Positions 1 through 11,265 of a DNA stretch of 64,000 nucleotides are shown here, piece after piece. The notes under the pieces are model-generated. The model did no database searches, was not told where the DNA came from, and saw only the letters and a list, made by a program, of their open reading frames with translations. How positions within the stretch are numbered: the first letter of the stretch is position 1; each line of letters begins with the position of its first letter. A program made the position numbers and the translations under genes. The DNA is from Rotaria sp. Silwood1 (taxonomy: Eukaryota > Rotifera > Eurotatoria > Philodinida > Philodinidae): the NCBI GenBank assembly GCA_905250075.1, contig CAJNOP010000058.1, positions 862,343-926,342 of the forward strand. The letters are read 5' to 3'.

Positions 1-405
1 ATATATATTTAACCCTTTACCCCCCCTTGGTCACTGGAGTGACCATTTGTAGAGCGACTGCAGAAAAGAAAGGGAGCATCGGGTTAAAAAACGCTAAGCA
101 CCTTTTTTGTAGTAAACTTCATGGGCTATCCATTGGTAGAAAGACTGTTCCTTTTGATTGCTCCGTCTTTGAAATAAAGGGTCTGAAAAATCGAAAATTT
201 TGAAAAAATGAAAAAAATTGAAATTTTTTAAGTAAAATACTTTCTACTCGCAGCCAATAGAGATCTCATGGAATTTCTATGTGATATTAATTGATGAAGA
301 AGTTCTTTGATAAATAAAATATATTTCAAAATTTTAGTGATAACTCAGCGAATATGACATACAAAGAAATATGATTGACCATGTAGCCACCAATTGACCT
401 ATGGG

Positions 406-1782
406 CAGTGGCGGATCCAGAAAATTTTGAAGGAGGGGGCGGATACAATCAAGTTAGACTTTATTCGTGATGATTTTCCTAACATTTTCTATTATCATCT
501 GTTCACATTTATATGATTCATAAAATGCTATGATCTATTGCAACAAGAGAGAACTTAGAAATAAGAACAACAAAGAAATAAAGGGTGACGGACATTTCGC
601 ACCCCCTCATTCCGAAGTCCCGACATATGTCTGGGTATCCGGAAATGAATTTTTATCCCAAAAAATTTTTGACGGGAGTTCGTAATCAATTTCGGACAGG
701 AAATCGTAATGAAAAAACAGGGAGATCGGAAAGGTGTCACCGGGAATTCGGAATGGAATGCTCACCACTATGTGCGACGTAATGTCCGGAGATCGGAATG
801 AAAAAGACCGGGTGTTCGGAATGTAACTCTAAGGGTATTTTTCATTGAAAAAGGCGAGAAGATCGTAATGAAACTGATCGGGAGTTCATAACCCAATTTA
901 CCAGGAGATCGTAACAGATTTATTCTGATGTTCATAACGATTATAAAGACTTTTCTTTTTTTTTATAATCAAGAATAAATGAAAAACTAGTAAGTCACTT
1001 AACATTTCTCAAAGAAAAGCAAATATGAACGTACAGTTTCGAACACCCTGTCCTTTTCATTACGATCTCCAGACATTCGCTCCACTTATTTGCCTTAAGT
1101 TTCACTACGATCTCCCGGTAATTTTCATTCCGAACTCCAGTCAAACTTCATGATTTTATCTCCAAAAAGACAACTGTCGATGTTCGTTACGATCTTCTGG
1201 ATAACTTTCATTACGAACATCCTGATTTTTCAATTTTTTATTGATTTTTGTCATTCCGAACTCCCGTGCACTTAATTTCGAACACCCTATCTTTTTTTCT
1301 TATGTCTGGAAATCGTAACGAATATCTGCTACAGGAGATCGTAATGAAAATAGGGTGTGAAATGTCCCTCTCCCGAAATAAATTATCCAAGAACAACTTA
1401 GAAACAACAACAATTAAATAAATTATACAACAAAGTCCAGCTTTCTAGAGAGACAATGAACTCAAATGAGCTAAAGACATAACCGTCGATTATCATTGTT
1501 ATTCCACAAATGCTTATCATCTGTATGACATGAATAGACGTCTCATTATAAAAGAAAACAATTTTTGATAAGAGAAATAAACGTATCAACAGCATGTATA
1601 TCTAAGTTATTCTATTTCTCTCGAATCTAATTTCAGAATACAAGCACTGTAAACTCAAAAATACTGTGAAATGCACTCTTGTCTCTGTAACTCGCATAAA
1701 AAATAAAAAATAATTAGGACATAACCTAAATTTCCAAGGAGGGGGCGGGCGTCCCGACCGCCCTGCTGTAGATCCGCCCCTG
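406..1782. mobile_element. Non-autonomous hAT-like transposon nested in the piggyBac-like element
   Basis: The left end is CAGTGGCGGATCCAG (406-420). The right end, read on the minus strand from 1782, is CAGGGGCGGATCTAC. Both are preceded by the identical 8-bp duplication CCTATGGG (398-405 and 1783-1790). CAG-starting ends and 8-bp duplications are typical of hAT elements. Both ends also carry a G-rich subterminal motif (near 433 and 1738). No transposase is encoded. A third element occupies 583-1374. Confidence 0.88.
583..1374. mobile_element. Foldback element of degenerate short units, nested inside the hAT-like element
   Basis: The left end GGGTGACGGACATTTCGCACCC matches the right end read inward, GGGAGAGGGACATTTCACACCC. 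The 8-bp GAAATAAA lies immediately outside on both sides (575-582 and 1375-1382). The interior is made of roughly fifteen degenerate units of the type GGAGATCGTAATGAAA alternating with GGAGTTCGGAATGAAA. They are mostly in plus orientation in the left half (about 600-920) and mostly in minus orientation in the right half (about 1055-1270), so the element can fold back on itself. No protein is encoded. Superfamily is uncertain; an 8-bp duplication is compatible with hAT and some others. Confidence 0.8.
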
Positions 1783-2286
1783 CCTATGGGGCGAAATCAA
1801 GAGCACAGTTAATACATATATTAGATACCTTGACTCATGAGAAGTCGAAACTCTATTTATGATGAATTCAATTTGATGAGAGGTTATTAAATGGCCAAGA
1901 ATAAAATTGGCTTTAATTTGAAAAAACATCTAAAAAACGCATGTATTCTTTGGTGTCCATTTTTATAGGTTTATTTCTCGTCTTTTTTCCATTATTCTAA
2001 TAGCGCGAGATAGATGTTCCTTCTGTCCACTCAATATTGTGGTCAAAGAATAAAAATCAACTCTTACAGTGTAGTTCAATTTTCTTTCCCTACCCCATGA
2101 TTTCTGGATAAATCAAATCGTCCTACTCTTGGAGCAGAACACTCGATGGATCAGATTATGCCATTTGCATACTAGTGAGGGTAGTACTGTATTAATAAAG
2201 TTATTTTATCAGTGGGTCTTCTGGAACCTCCATGGGGGGTAAAGGGTTAATAAAATTTAATTATGTGTTTATTTTATTCTATTTAC

Positions 2287-4237
2287 CTAAAATTATAACA
2301 TTAACTTGACCAACAAATGCACATAAAATTGATAATTTTCTTTGCATACCACCTGATAATGTATGACATAATTGTTGATTATATTGATTCATATTCATCA
2401 TAGTAAGTAATTCTTCTATTTGTTTATAATTTATATTATTACTATTTGATCGTATATAAGCATAAAATTCTAATTGTTCTTGAACAGTTAAATATGAAAA
2501 AAGCATATCTTGTTGTGGACAATAACCAATACATGATTGAAGTTCAGATAAATTTTCAAATAAATTTTTATCATGTATTTCAATTGTACCACAATCACAT
2601 GATAATAAGCCACATAACATTTCCATAGTTGTCGTTTTTCCAGCACCATTATGACCAATAAGACCATAGATTGTAGAATTTTCAAGTTTAAATGATATAT
2701 GATCAACAGCTATTTGTCTTTCAGCATTATATTGACCATAAGATTTTGTTAAATTATTTATTTGAACAGTTATTTGATTATTTGATGATGATGATGATGT
2801 TATTGTATCAATCATATTTGTATTTATACTATTACGTCTTGTTTGTTTTTTTATTTTTCTATTACGAATATAATCTAATGGCCATAACCATGAACGTGGT
2901 ATTCCATATTTTCCTGGACGAATTTGTTCGAGATAAAATGCTAAAAACCATATAATAATTATACCTATTATCATACTTAACCAAATATAAATTATATGAT
3001 TAATTAAATAGGTATGACGACCTAAATCAGTATTTAATTGTATAAAATAAATAAAAATTCGTTTTATTGAATAGAATGGTAACCAAGCTGAAGCAATAAG
3101 ATGTAAAACCATTGGTAATTGTACAGAAGATGATATTGCAAGCCAAAATGAAACACAATAAATAAACCATGACCAAAGTGATGCTTTAAGTATACTATTA
3201 AAAAAATGAGCAACTAGTATAGATCGTGAAAGTACTTGAATAGTCCATAGAAGTATTGTTGGTATAATAAACCAAATTGATACATATGGTAAATAAATTC
3301 CTCCATCAAAAGATATTTTTAATATTAATATTAATAATAAACTTATAATTAATTGTATTAGAAAAACACGTAAAAACCAAGCTAAACTATTGAGTAAAGG
3401 ACGAATTGAAAGTAAACGTAAATGTTCAGTTATACCTTGATGTTTTTCATCAATTAATTCATGAAAAAGATAATTAAAACTAAATAAAATACATCCATCA
3501 ATAAATATAAGAATAATAATAAGTATAAAATTTGGAGCAAAAGCAAATAAAGGATCAAATGCATATGATGAACATGGCCATGTAAAAATATTTAATTGAT
3601 ATTTTTTTATTGGACGATTTATAAGAGATTCAATTGTAAGATAAATTTTTAATAATTGATTTGATTCTTGAATATTTATATGTGAACATAAATATGATGA
3701 TGGATGTTTTATTTGTAATGAATTTTGATTATTATTTATTAAATTTAAATTTCGACACCAATATTGATTATAATTTTGACAACGATAACTTATGCTATGT
3801 ATTTTTAAAGAATCATTAAGTAAAATATATTCATTAGATTGTTGAGATGATGATGATGATGATAAAATAAAATTACTTCGTGGACATAAACGTTTAAAAT
3901 GATTAAATGATTTATTAGAAGTTATTTCAATTGGAATATTTGATCGTGGACATCGATAAACTGATGTATAATTAAAAATTTTCATAGATTTTTGTTGTGA
4001 AATAATAGACGCTGATGGCATTACAATACGAGTTGGTTTAATATCATTAGATATTGATTCTTGATTATCAGTTGTTGATGAAGCTGTATGTATCCAACGA
4101 ATAAGACATAAAAGAAGAATAAATATAATAGGAATAAATAGTTCGAATATGATTTTAGGACAACATCGACATATTCGACGACGCCAAGCATAACGAGCTG
4201 ATTTTTTAATTAATAATTGAAGATGGTAAAGAAACAT
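2287..4237 (-). CDS. ABC transporter subfamily A, N-terminal exon (partial)
   Basis: This is the N-terminal half of an ABCA-type lipid exporter. A first transmembrane helix lies at about residues 28-48. A short luminal loop with several Cys follows, then a block of about six hydrophobic helices (about 240-440), then the ABCA-type stretch ending YLEQ..PGKYGIPR. The first nucleotide-binding domain follows: Walker A GHNGAGKTT (about 530), Q-loop YCPQQD, signature LSGGMQRKL (about 625). The frame ends at VIIL with a GTAAAT donor at 2286, exactly where Walker B would continue with DEP, so the exon is intact and the gene runs off the window. The extracellular loop is much shorter than in vertebrate ABCA1/4. 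The next intron is filled by the nested transposons at 9-2250. The start is the first Met before the first helix. Confidence 0.88.
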
Positions 4238-6040
4238 TTAGATGAAATTTTCAAATTTTGACATGAATCATAACAATTATCCTTCAGCTCTATCTGTTTT
4301 TTTTGAAGGATTGATGTTGCCATAAAAAAAAAAAGATAGTGGACGAATGAAAAGAAAGATAATAATGATGGCAGCACACATCGACATACTTTTAATAGCT
4401 AACGTTTACTATGTATATGTCCATTACATTTGAGAAAAAAAACTCATAGGTTTATTTGAATATCGTACTAAATTAGGATTCGAAGAATTCAATCTTGTTT
4501 CATATAATCGTTTGAGAACTAAGTCTCTAAAGATAAACATACTAACTGAATACTAAGCAGAATGCACTGTCAACATAACGTACGATAAAAATTTTTATAA
4601 TTCAATGTGTCTACTGAATGAATTTGAATAAATCTTTTCTTACATGTCATTGTTGCAAAGTTTTGAAATGAGAAAGCTCAAAATCAGAGTATTTTTGGCT
4701 TTTAAGTAAGTATCATTCAGAAGGAAATAGTATTTTTACTCAAAAAATGTCACGACAAATTAAAATCATAAGGTTTTGTGAAGAAAAATAATTTATTGGA
4801 TGGTACAATGTACCACGGATTTGAGAATTTCATCATCACTCTCATTTTCTTAAGATATACATGTATACGTGCGAACCAACTTCTGCACAGGTTCATTATA
4901 GATTTTCTTTTTGAAAATTTCTTCTATTGATGTATGATAATAATGTATTAAAACTTAATTACTGTCCATTTCAAAATATTATGTATTGCATTATTTGTTG
5001 AATACCTTTAAATTGGAACATCACATAGACTTGCGGTTTTCACCATTCAAGAAAAAAGCCTCGTGGCCATATGGATTTATATCGAAATTTGATTGGTCAG
5101 CAATCGATCAATCAGATGAGTTTTTAGTGAAGAGAGTTTTGTAAATGATACTTTGAAGTCATTTGCTTTTCGATTGAGACTTTGAGTAGCAGCAAATGAC
5201 AGCAAAAAACTTTTTCTTTTTTGATCTTCGCAAGGTCAACATACCTAACTTGCTGCATTCCAGAGTGATAAAACCTTTTCCTGAAACCTTCAATTAAACC
5301 TAGCTGGCCTATGATCATCCGGAAAAGTAGATAGACACGAGTAGGTAATCATGATGACCCGAAAGATGATATTTGGCTTTAAGTTCGAATGTATCTAACA
5401 CTTATCTGCATGTTTCTGTAATTCTAAAATCAACCTCTATGTAACCAACGATTTAATATTTCGGAAATACGAAGGTTATAGTATCCGATCAGTTCGAATT
5501 TCAAAATAAATATCATCATTCGACTCAACATAGTGAATTAATTCGCTTTTCCGGATTATCACAAATCAATTGACTGAAACCGTAGAGCTCATGAATAACC
5601 TTATAACTCTCGAATAGAAGAATTTAGGAATATTAGCCTTGTGTACATCAAAAGAGAAGATTTTTTTTTCTATAATTTAATCCTTTTCAAAGTCTAAATC
5701 GAAAGAAAAATGACTTTAGAATATCGTTTTTGAAGGTCTTCATCACGAACTTATCTGATTGGTCAATTGCTGACTAATCAAATTCTGATATGTTTCGATG
5801 GTCTCGAATGTCCTTTTCTGAATGGTAAAAATCGTGAGCCTTTGTAATATTTCCATCAAGATTTATTCAGCAAATAATGGATATCACACTGTATTTCGAA
5901 ATGGTTAGTAATTAGTAGAATCTTAATGAAGCTTTGCAAAAAAAAATCATTATCAATAGATTAAAAATCATACTGGAAATAGATTCATTCAATTTACAGA
6001 TTCAAAATCAACAGATGCTATTTCAAAAAAAAACAGCCAT
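4238..6040. other. Intergenic region dominated by a long inverted repeat
   Basis: No coding potential was found between the ABCA start and the ATP-grasp gene. The inverted repeat at about 4930-5920 fills most of it. Confidence 0.6.
4930..5920. repeat. Long foldback (inverted repeat, arms about 380 bp)
   Basis: Sequence at about 4950-5330 reappears in reverse complement at about 5540-5915. Examples: the block with TTTGATTGGTCAGCAATCGA near 5085 pairs with the complement of 5755-5785; CATTATTTGTTGAAT near 4987 pairs with the complement of 5868-5884; TCATCCGGAAAAG near 5314 pairs with the complement near 5550. Identity is around 70-80% by eye, and about 200 bp separates the arms. It is probably a decayed non-autonomous DNA transposon. 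Ends and target duplication were not resolved. Confidence 0.75.
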
Positions 6041-7423
6041 TTATACAAAAATTCTCCTATGGAAATAACGATGAAGTTCTTTAATTAATGTAGCGGTACA
6101 AGGTTCATCAAGCGGTGTATTAATATACACACTTTCAAACCATTGGGAACCTTGTTCGACTAATTCTTGCCCTTCCTTCATTGTTTTTGTTTGTGTTATA
6201 AAACGGCAGAGACAATTCATACCATTAACATCAAATTTTTTATAAACTGTTGGTTTATCAACATCAGCTATTGGAATATATGTTAAATTATTTATTGGAC
6301 ATTCACGTGGCATATACATAAGTCTACCCGGTTGACGTGGAATAACAAGCTCAGTAATAACTTTTTCATCATTGTCTTCGATTAATATTGGTATTGATAA
6401 TGAAACACTTGCACGAAAATCTAATCGTGCAAATGATTGATTTTTATCATTTTGAAAAGATAACAAATCAATAAGATGTGTTATTGCACCACCAGGTGCA
6501 CGTGCTGCTATTTCACAAAGAACAAAATCATCATCAGGTAAACGATTTTTATCAAGATTTTCATATAATTCTAAATGAAATACTAAACCTTCAGATGGTT
6601 TTGGTAAAATATTTAGAAGACGTTGTGCAGTTTTACGTAAACGTTCATGAAGTGGATCTGATCGAGGAATAGATGAATTTCCACAAGCTTTTCCTTCTTG
6701 TGAAAAATCTAAACATGTATGAAGATAAGCAAATGGCCATGCATAAATAATTTCACCATTTTTAGCAATACCATTAACATGAAACATACGTCCATTCATA
6801 TATCCTTCAACCATAAATTCTCCCACTAAATCCATTCTTTGATCAATATCAATAGATGCAAAAAGTTTTGATGAAAGAAATATTTCTAATTCATCTTTAT
6901 TTCTTATTAAATGAATACCAGATGTAGCACAACCCAAAGTTGGTTTAACTACAACTGGATATTCATTTTTTTCAATAAAACCAATCAGATCAGCTGGTGC
7001 ATATAAACGAGTAAATGGTGGTACAGGAAAACCACCTTGAGAAGCAATTTCTTTCATACAAACTTTTTCACGATAAGCAGGTACTAAGTCAGCAGTTAAA
7101 CCAGTATTTATATTAAGTAAAGAACGTACATGAGCTGTTCTCATAATTAGATCTTCATTGTTTGTATAGACATGTGTAAATGAATGTTTTTTATGCATTT
7201 CAAATGCCCATAATTCAAGTGTACCATCTGTTGTTGGATGAGCTATTTCCTTATAGGCTCGAATGCGTGGACAAGATTTATCTTTTTCAGATAATGCACC
7301 ATTACTAGTAATAATATATAATTCTATATCGTCATCATCATCAATAAAATCGGACCATGAATGTGCAGCTATCGCAGATGGAATTTGACAATCATCTAAG
7401 ATTAAAACACGTTTTTCAACCAT
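6041..7423 (-). CDS. ATP-grasp domain protein, single exon
   Basis: This 460-aa protein has the ATP-grasp layout. An N-terminal pre-grasp region (about 1-115) is followed by a lysine strand VVVKPTLGCATSGIHLI (about 155-172), the conserved hydrophobic/acidic stretch DLVGEFMVEGYMNG (about 200), and a C-terminal metal-binding strand FVLCEIAARAPGG (about 300). Such enzymes use ATP to form an acyl-phosphate and ligate a carboxylate to an amine; the substrate here cannot be told. It resembles free-standing bacterial and fungal ATP-grasp ligases more than carbamoyl-phosphate synthase or biotin carboxylase. The lack of introns among intron-bearing neighbours is compatible with horizontal origin (inference). 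ATG at 7423 is the first Met and precedes the first beta strand VLILDD. Confidence 0.75.
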   Translation of the reverse strand: MVEKRVLILDDCQIPSAIAAHSWSDFIDDDDDIELYIITSNGALSEKDKSCPRIRAYKEIAHPTTDGTLELWAFEMHKKHSFTHVYTNNEDLIMRTAHVRSLLNINTGLTADLVPAYREKVCMKEIASQGGFPVPPFTRLYAPADLIGFIEKNEYPVVVKPTLGCATSGIHLIRNKDELEIFLSSKLFASIDIDQRMDLVGEFMVEGYMNGRMFHVNGIAKNGEIIYAWPFAYLHTCLDFSQEGKACGNSSIPRSDPLHERLRKTAQRLLNILPKPSEGLVFHLELYENLDKNRLPDDDFVLCEIAARAPGGAITHLIDLLSFQNDKNQSFARLDFRASVSLSIPILIEDNDEKVITELVIPRQPGRLMYMPRECPINNLTYIPIADVDKPTVYKKFDVNGMNCLCRFITQTKTMKEGQELVEQGSQWFESVYINTPLDEPCTATLIKELHRYFHRRIFV

Positions 7424-8874
7424 ATATAATGTCTAAAGAACAATCGATGGCGCTTCTGCACTTAACAAATTTTAATGAACAATATGTTTTTGTAGGATGT
7501 TCTAGAATGAAAAAAATATATATATAAATAATACGAGCATGATTTTAATAAATTTATGTAGTTAAAACAAGTCTTTGTGTTGATTGTTAGAAATGTCAAA
7601 AAAAAACTTTTTTTTTTGGATAACCAGAAAAACTGTGGACACCTCTTCTAGGCTGCGCTTTTTGTTTTAAACTGATATATAGCCTTTTTTTGTAGACCCC
7701 GGCGTCTATAAGGAGATATTTCAGTTAAAAACAAAAAGCACAGCGTAGAATGAGTGTCCATATGAGATTCATTTCAAACTCTGTCCTTTTTTTAAATGAA
7801 ATATTCATTATCTATTCAGATAAGATAAAGTTATTTATTCAACGGATTAGAAATTAAGTGTGAAATGTTGCGGGTTGTAATGAATATATTGGATATTGCT
7901 ATCTAACAATAGATCAAACTCAAATTCGTTTGATATTATAAAAAGAAGAATAGATTGTAATGAAAATTAAAGGATATAATTTGTTGTTTTCATCGGATCT
8001 TAGAATATCTAAGAAACTATGATCGATATCTCAAGAAATCGACAGTCTCTAACTTATCAATCATTGTATATCTCTTATTATCAGATAGGACTCTCAGATC
8101 TGTCATCATTGTTGAAATATTAATTGACACTCGTTTAAGCCATCAATCAATGCTTATTTCCTTATCATGACAATTTGATATATATGTTTATTAGTAAGTA
8201 TAAAGAATAATTCGATGATTTAAGACAAATCATATAATTTTTTTCATGTACATCGATTAAAAATAGATGCTCTTGATCATACTAATCAACACTAACTCAC
8301 TCAAGAGTTGAGCAAAAATTTAATTTTATAACGATTTCAATAGTAAAAATATGTGCTTTAACTGATTCAGACTGTGGATCCAGTTTTAATAATTGGTTAA
8401 ATCATACTTTATAATTTATTCTAATACTATTGAAAATCGTCTGATAATTTTTCAATGAAAAATCACTATTTAATGTCATTTTGATGAGTGATGTAACCAG
8501 GATTTTGCCGATGAGAAGTTCACTCGGATATGAAGAAATCTGTAGCAGAGCAATTTTGATCGATGTAGAACTTAGTCATCTATTGATTACGTCACTAATC
8601 TTGATACAACAAAAAAATAAAAATAAAAATTCAAATATCAAAAAAAGAAAAACAAGGTTTTTTGAATAGTTAAAATTTCATGGATAAAATCTATGCAACT
8701 TCTATAAATATACTTTGTACCCTGTGTAACAACTATTGAGTCGAGCAACGTGCCTGAGCACAATAAAAATACGACAAAAGAAAAGAAGGAGAATATAATG
8801 TGCGTATAGTTCTTTTTTTTTGTCACGTAGCAAATAAAAGGTCAAATACAACAAGAAACAAAAAAAAAGAAAAG
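7424..8874. other. Intergenic region between ATP-grasp and K2P genes
   Basis: AT-rich. No convincing coding sequence was found. It contains the small hairpin at 7633-7761. Confidence 0.5.
7633..7761. repeat. Small hairpin MITE
   Basis: GTGGACACCTCTTCTAGG near 7635 and its continuation through GCTTTTTGTTTTAA pair with the reverse complement of 7710-7760. Arms are about 45 bp around a roughly 30-bp loop containing CCCCGGCGTC. The gene-proximal location upstream of the ATP-grasp start is typical of MITEs. Confidence 0.65.
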
Positions 8875-10347
8875 TCACGTGCCATTGTCACGTACATGTA
8901 CTCCATATCGATGAGTTTTATGAAAATGATGATGATGATAAATATTAAAGCCAAGACGAGCAAAAATTCGTCGTTTTATAGCAAATAAATCATCTTGTAC
9001 TAATTTAAAACACATTGTTGTTAAAACAAGTCCATATAGAAGATAGAGTGCACATAATATTGATTTACCATTTTTATTATCTGTTAATGTTCCTTTACCA
9101 GGTACTAAATCACCAAGACCTATTGTAGTAAATGTAATAAATGAAAAATAAGCAGCATCAATATAAGACCATCCTTCCCAATGAGAAAATAAAACAGCAC
9201 CAGCTACAATATATAATGCAAGTACACTTATTGTAGCTGTAATTGGTACATGATGTTGTATAGTTCTATTTTCTATCTAGAATTTAAAAATATGAATAAA
9301 ATTTTTAAATTTACAAAAAATTTATTATTAACTTCAAAAGATAATTTTATTTCTTGTTGTTGTCGTCGTCGTTTTTGTGGTTTGATTAAACGATGAATCA
9401 AATTACTTGTTGTAGAATAATATTTGATAAAGAAAAAAGCAAGTAAATCACCTGTATTTGTTAAATACATAATCATAATAGGAATTCCAATCACTGCATA
9501 TAGACATGTGGTTAATTTGCCTAATATCGACTTTGGTGTAATATTTCCATATCCAACTGTAGTTATTACTGTTGCTGAGTAAAGCATAGCTGTTGAAAAT
9601 GTCCATTTTTGATTATATGTTGCATCTGTTCTTGTATCATGTTTATCAGATAATTTTTCTTGTTCAGCTTGCATACGTGCAAGTTCATCATTAATTAATC
9701 GATCAAATCTTTCACTATGAACTTGTATACGCCAACCCGTATCATCATAACCATCAAGACGTGATAACATACCACGCCATAATGCATAATGTAATTCAAA
9801 TGATGCATTTAACATCCAATTAAATTCATCCGTAGCTATACGACGAATATTATGAATACCATGTAAATGTTTTATTTTAATTTGTTCATTTTTACGTGAT
9901 TCATATTTTGATTCAATTTCATAAAAAATAAAACCACCAAATACAATATAAAGAAATACTAGAACGAATAAGCCTAATTGTGAACATAAACCTTGCCAAA
10001 TAAATTGACAAAATTTTTTTCGAAATCGTTTCCAAATACATAAATCGCAGCAAATATGAACAATAGAATTTTGTTCTGAAGTATTAATAAGTATTGAAGG
10101 AGGTGATTGATTTTTAATAGGAATTGGAATGTCACCATTTTCATCAAAAGATACTAATGGTGCAAGATTTGATTTGGTTGATAATGATGGTAGATGAGAT
10201 ATTTCACTTGAAATAATTTTAAACTAAAAAAATTATAAAAATTCTATATATATATATATAGAATGAAAAGTAAATTGATATTAGTCTTACAGGTACAAAT
10301 GTTGATGTACTATATTTGGGGTAACTACGACGAGCGGCATAATTCAT
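8875..10347 (-). CDS. Two-pore-domain potassium channel (K2P)
   Basis: Three exons join in phase: 10291-10347, then 9315 (or 9333)-10223, then 8875-9276, giving about 450 aa. The order is a cytosolic N-terminus, TM1 (LGLFVLVFLYIVFGGFIF), a long extracellular cap, pore 1 with the filter TVGYGN, TM2-TM3, pore 2 with the filter TIGLGD, and TM4. Two pore loops per subunit define leak K+ channels of the TWIK/TREK/TASK superfamily, which act as dimers in the plasma membrane. The second intron has two phase-0 donors, giving 38 or 56 nt. A possible extra 5' exon, 10490-10567, encodes an acidic peptide beginning MIMWDPTK and ends in CAG/GTATAG; I could not find a good acceptor joining it. The stop is TGA. 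Confidence 0.85.
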
Positions 10348-11265
10348 TTTCTTTTCTTATCAACAAATGATTTTCTGAATTTTTCTAAGCTGTTTTCAAA
10401 TGTCTTTCTTTCATTTTTCTTTTCTACTTCTTATTCTCTCTGTAGCATTGTTCGATCAATCACTCTAAGCTGTGATTAGTATTCTATACCTGTTCGTCGT
10501 CATCATAGTCTTCGTCGTCATCGATATTAATGACTGGACTATTTTTAGTTGGATCCCACATAATCATTTGCACACTAATGGAAGTATAGAACACATTGAA
10601 ATGATCATCAAACAAATGTATTGACAAATTCAATTGTCTTTTCTTTTTGTTTTTCTGAATCCTTTCTGATAATGAATGTTTACAAGGGCAAACATTATAT
10701 TCTCATTTCCGACTGTATTACTCTATATGATACTTGTATGTTAATCATAGTTTGTGAAACTATTGAGTGGTAATTGTTTGATTGCAATCGTTTATATAGT
10801 GCTGAAACATACTGACATCAACGTCAGCGTCTTTTTTTCTCTCATGAATAATAGTTCAATGAGATAGTATTTGTTGAAATGAAAAATTCTATATCTCAGA
10901 AAGCGAAATTTGATTTTTCTGTTATTTTTTTATATGGATTTATTATTTGATTTCACATGGCTTCAATCAATAAAAATAATGATTTAAAGAAAAAACCACC
11001 TTCAGTGGCAATGATTCATTATTTTCATCACAAACACTCTTCTTTACTGATATGTTCTGCAATTTTCTTTTTTTTTCCTTCATGTCCAATGCTTGTGCAG
11101 CAGTATGTTATATCTACCACAGAATGAGAAAAAGAAAAAATTATTATGCGTCCTTTAACACTACATTTTGTGTGTCTTATCACAAACAAACAAAATACTA
11201 CTAGTTATCTGAAAGTATTTTTTTTTTCTAAGAAATTTTAGATTAGTTTTATTGCGATATTCAAT
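10348..11265. other. Divergent intergenic region (K2P and MgtE-like promoters)
   Basis: This about 0.9-kb spacer lies between two divergently transcribed genes and probably holds both promoters. No TATA box stands out. It includes the possible acidic upstream K2P exon at 10490-10567. Confidence 0.5.

Larger units (their letters stand above)
9..2250. mobile_element. Non-autonomous piggyBac-like DNA transposon (outermost of a nested set)
   Basis: TTAA at 9-12 and TTAA at 2247-2250 flank inverted ends that both read CCCTTTACCCCCC inward (13-25, and the complement of 2234-2246). A TTAA target duplication followed by a CCC-starting terminal repeat is the signature of the piggyBac superfamily. Just inside the left end, 29-44 is a perfect small palindrome (GGTCACT/AGTGACC around GG). 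No transposase reading frame is visible, so this is a deletion derivative or MITE-like copy. Another element is inserted at 406-1782; without it the element would be about 0.85 kb. It sits about 36 bp past the splice donor of the ABCA exon, apparently inside an intron. Confidence 0.85.

Noticed and set aside
585-782. Open frame inside the innermost foldback, and its antisense
   Set aside because: Both strands are open because of the repeat units; no protein-like features.
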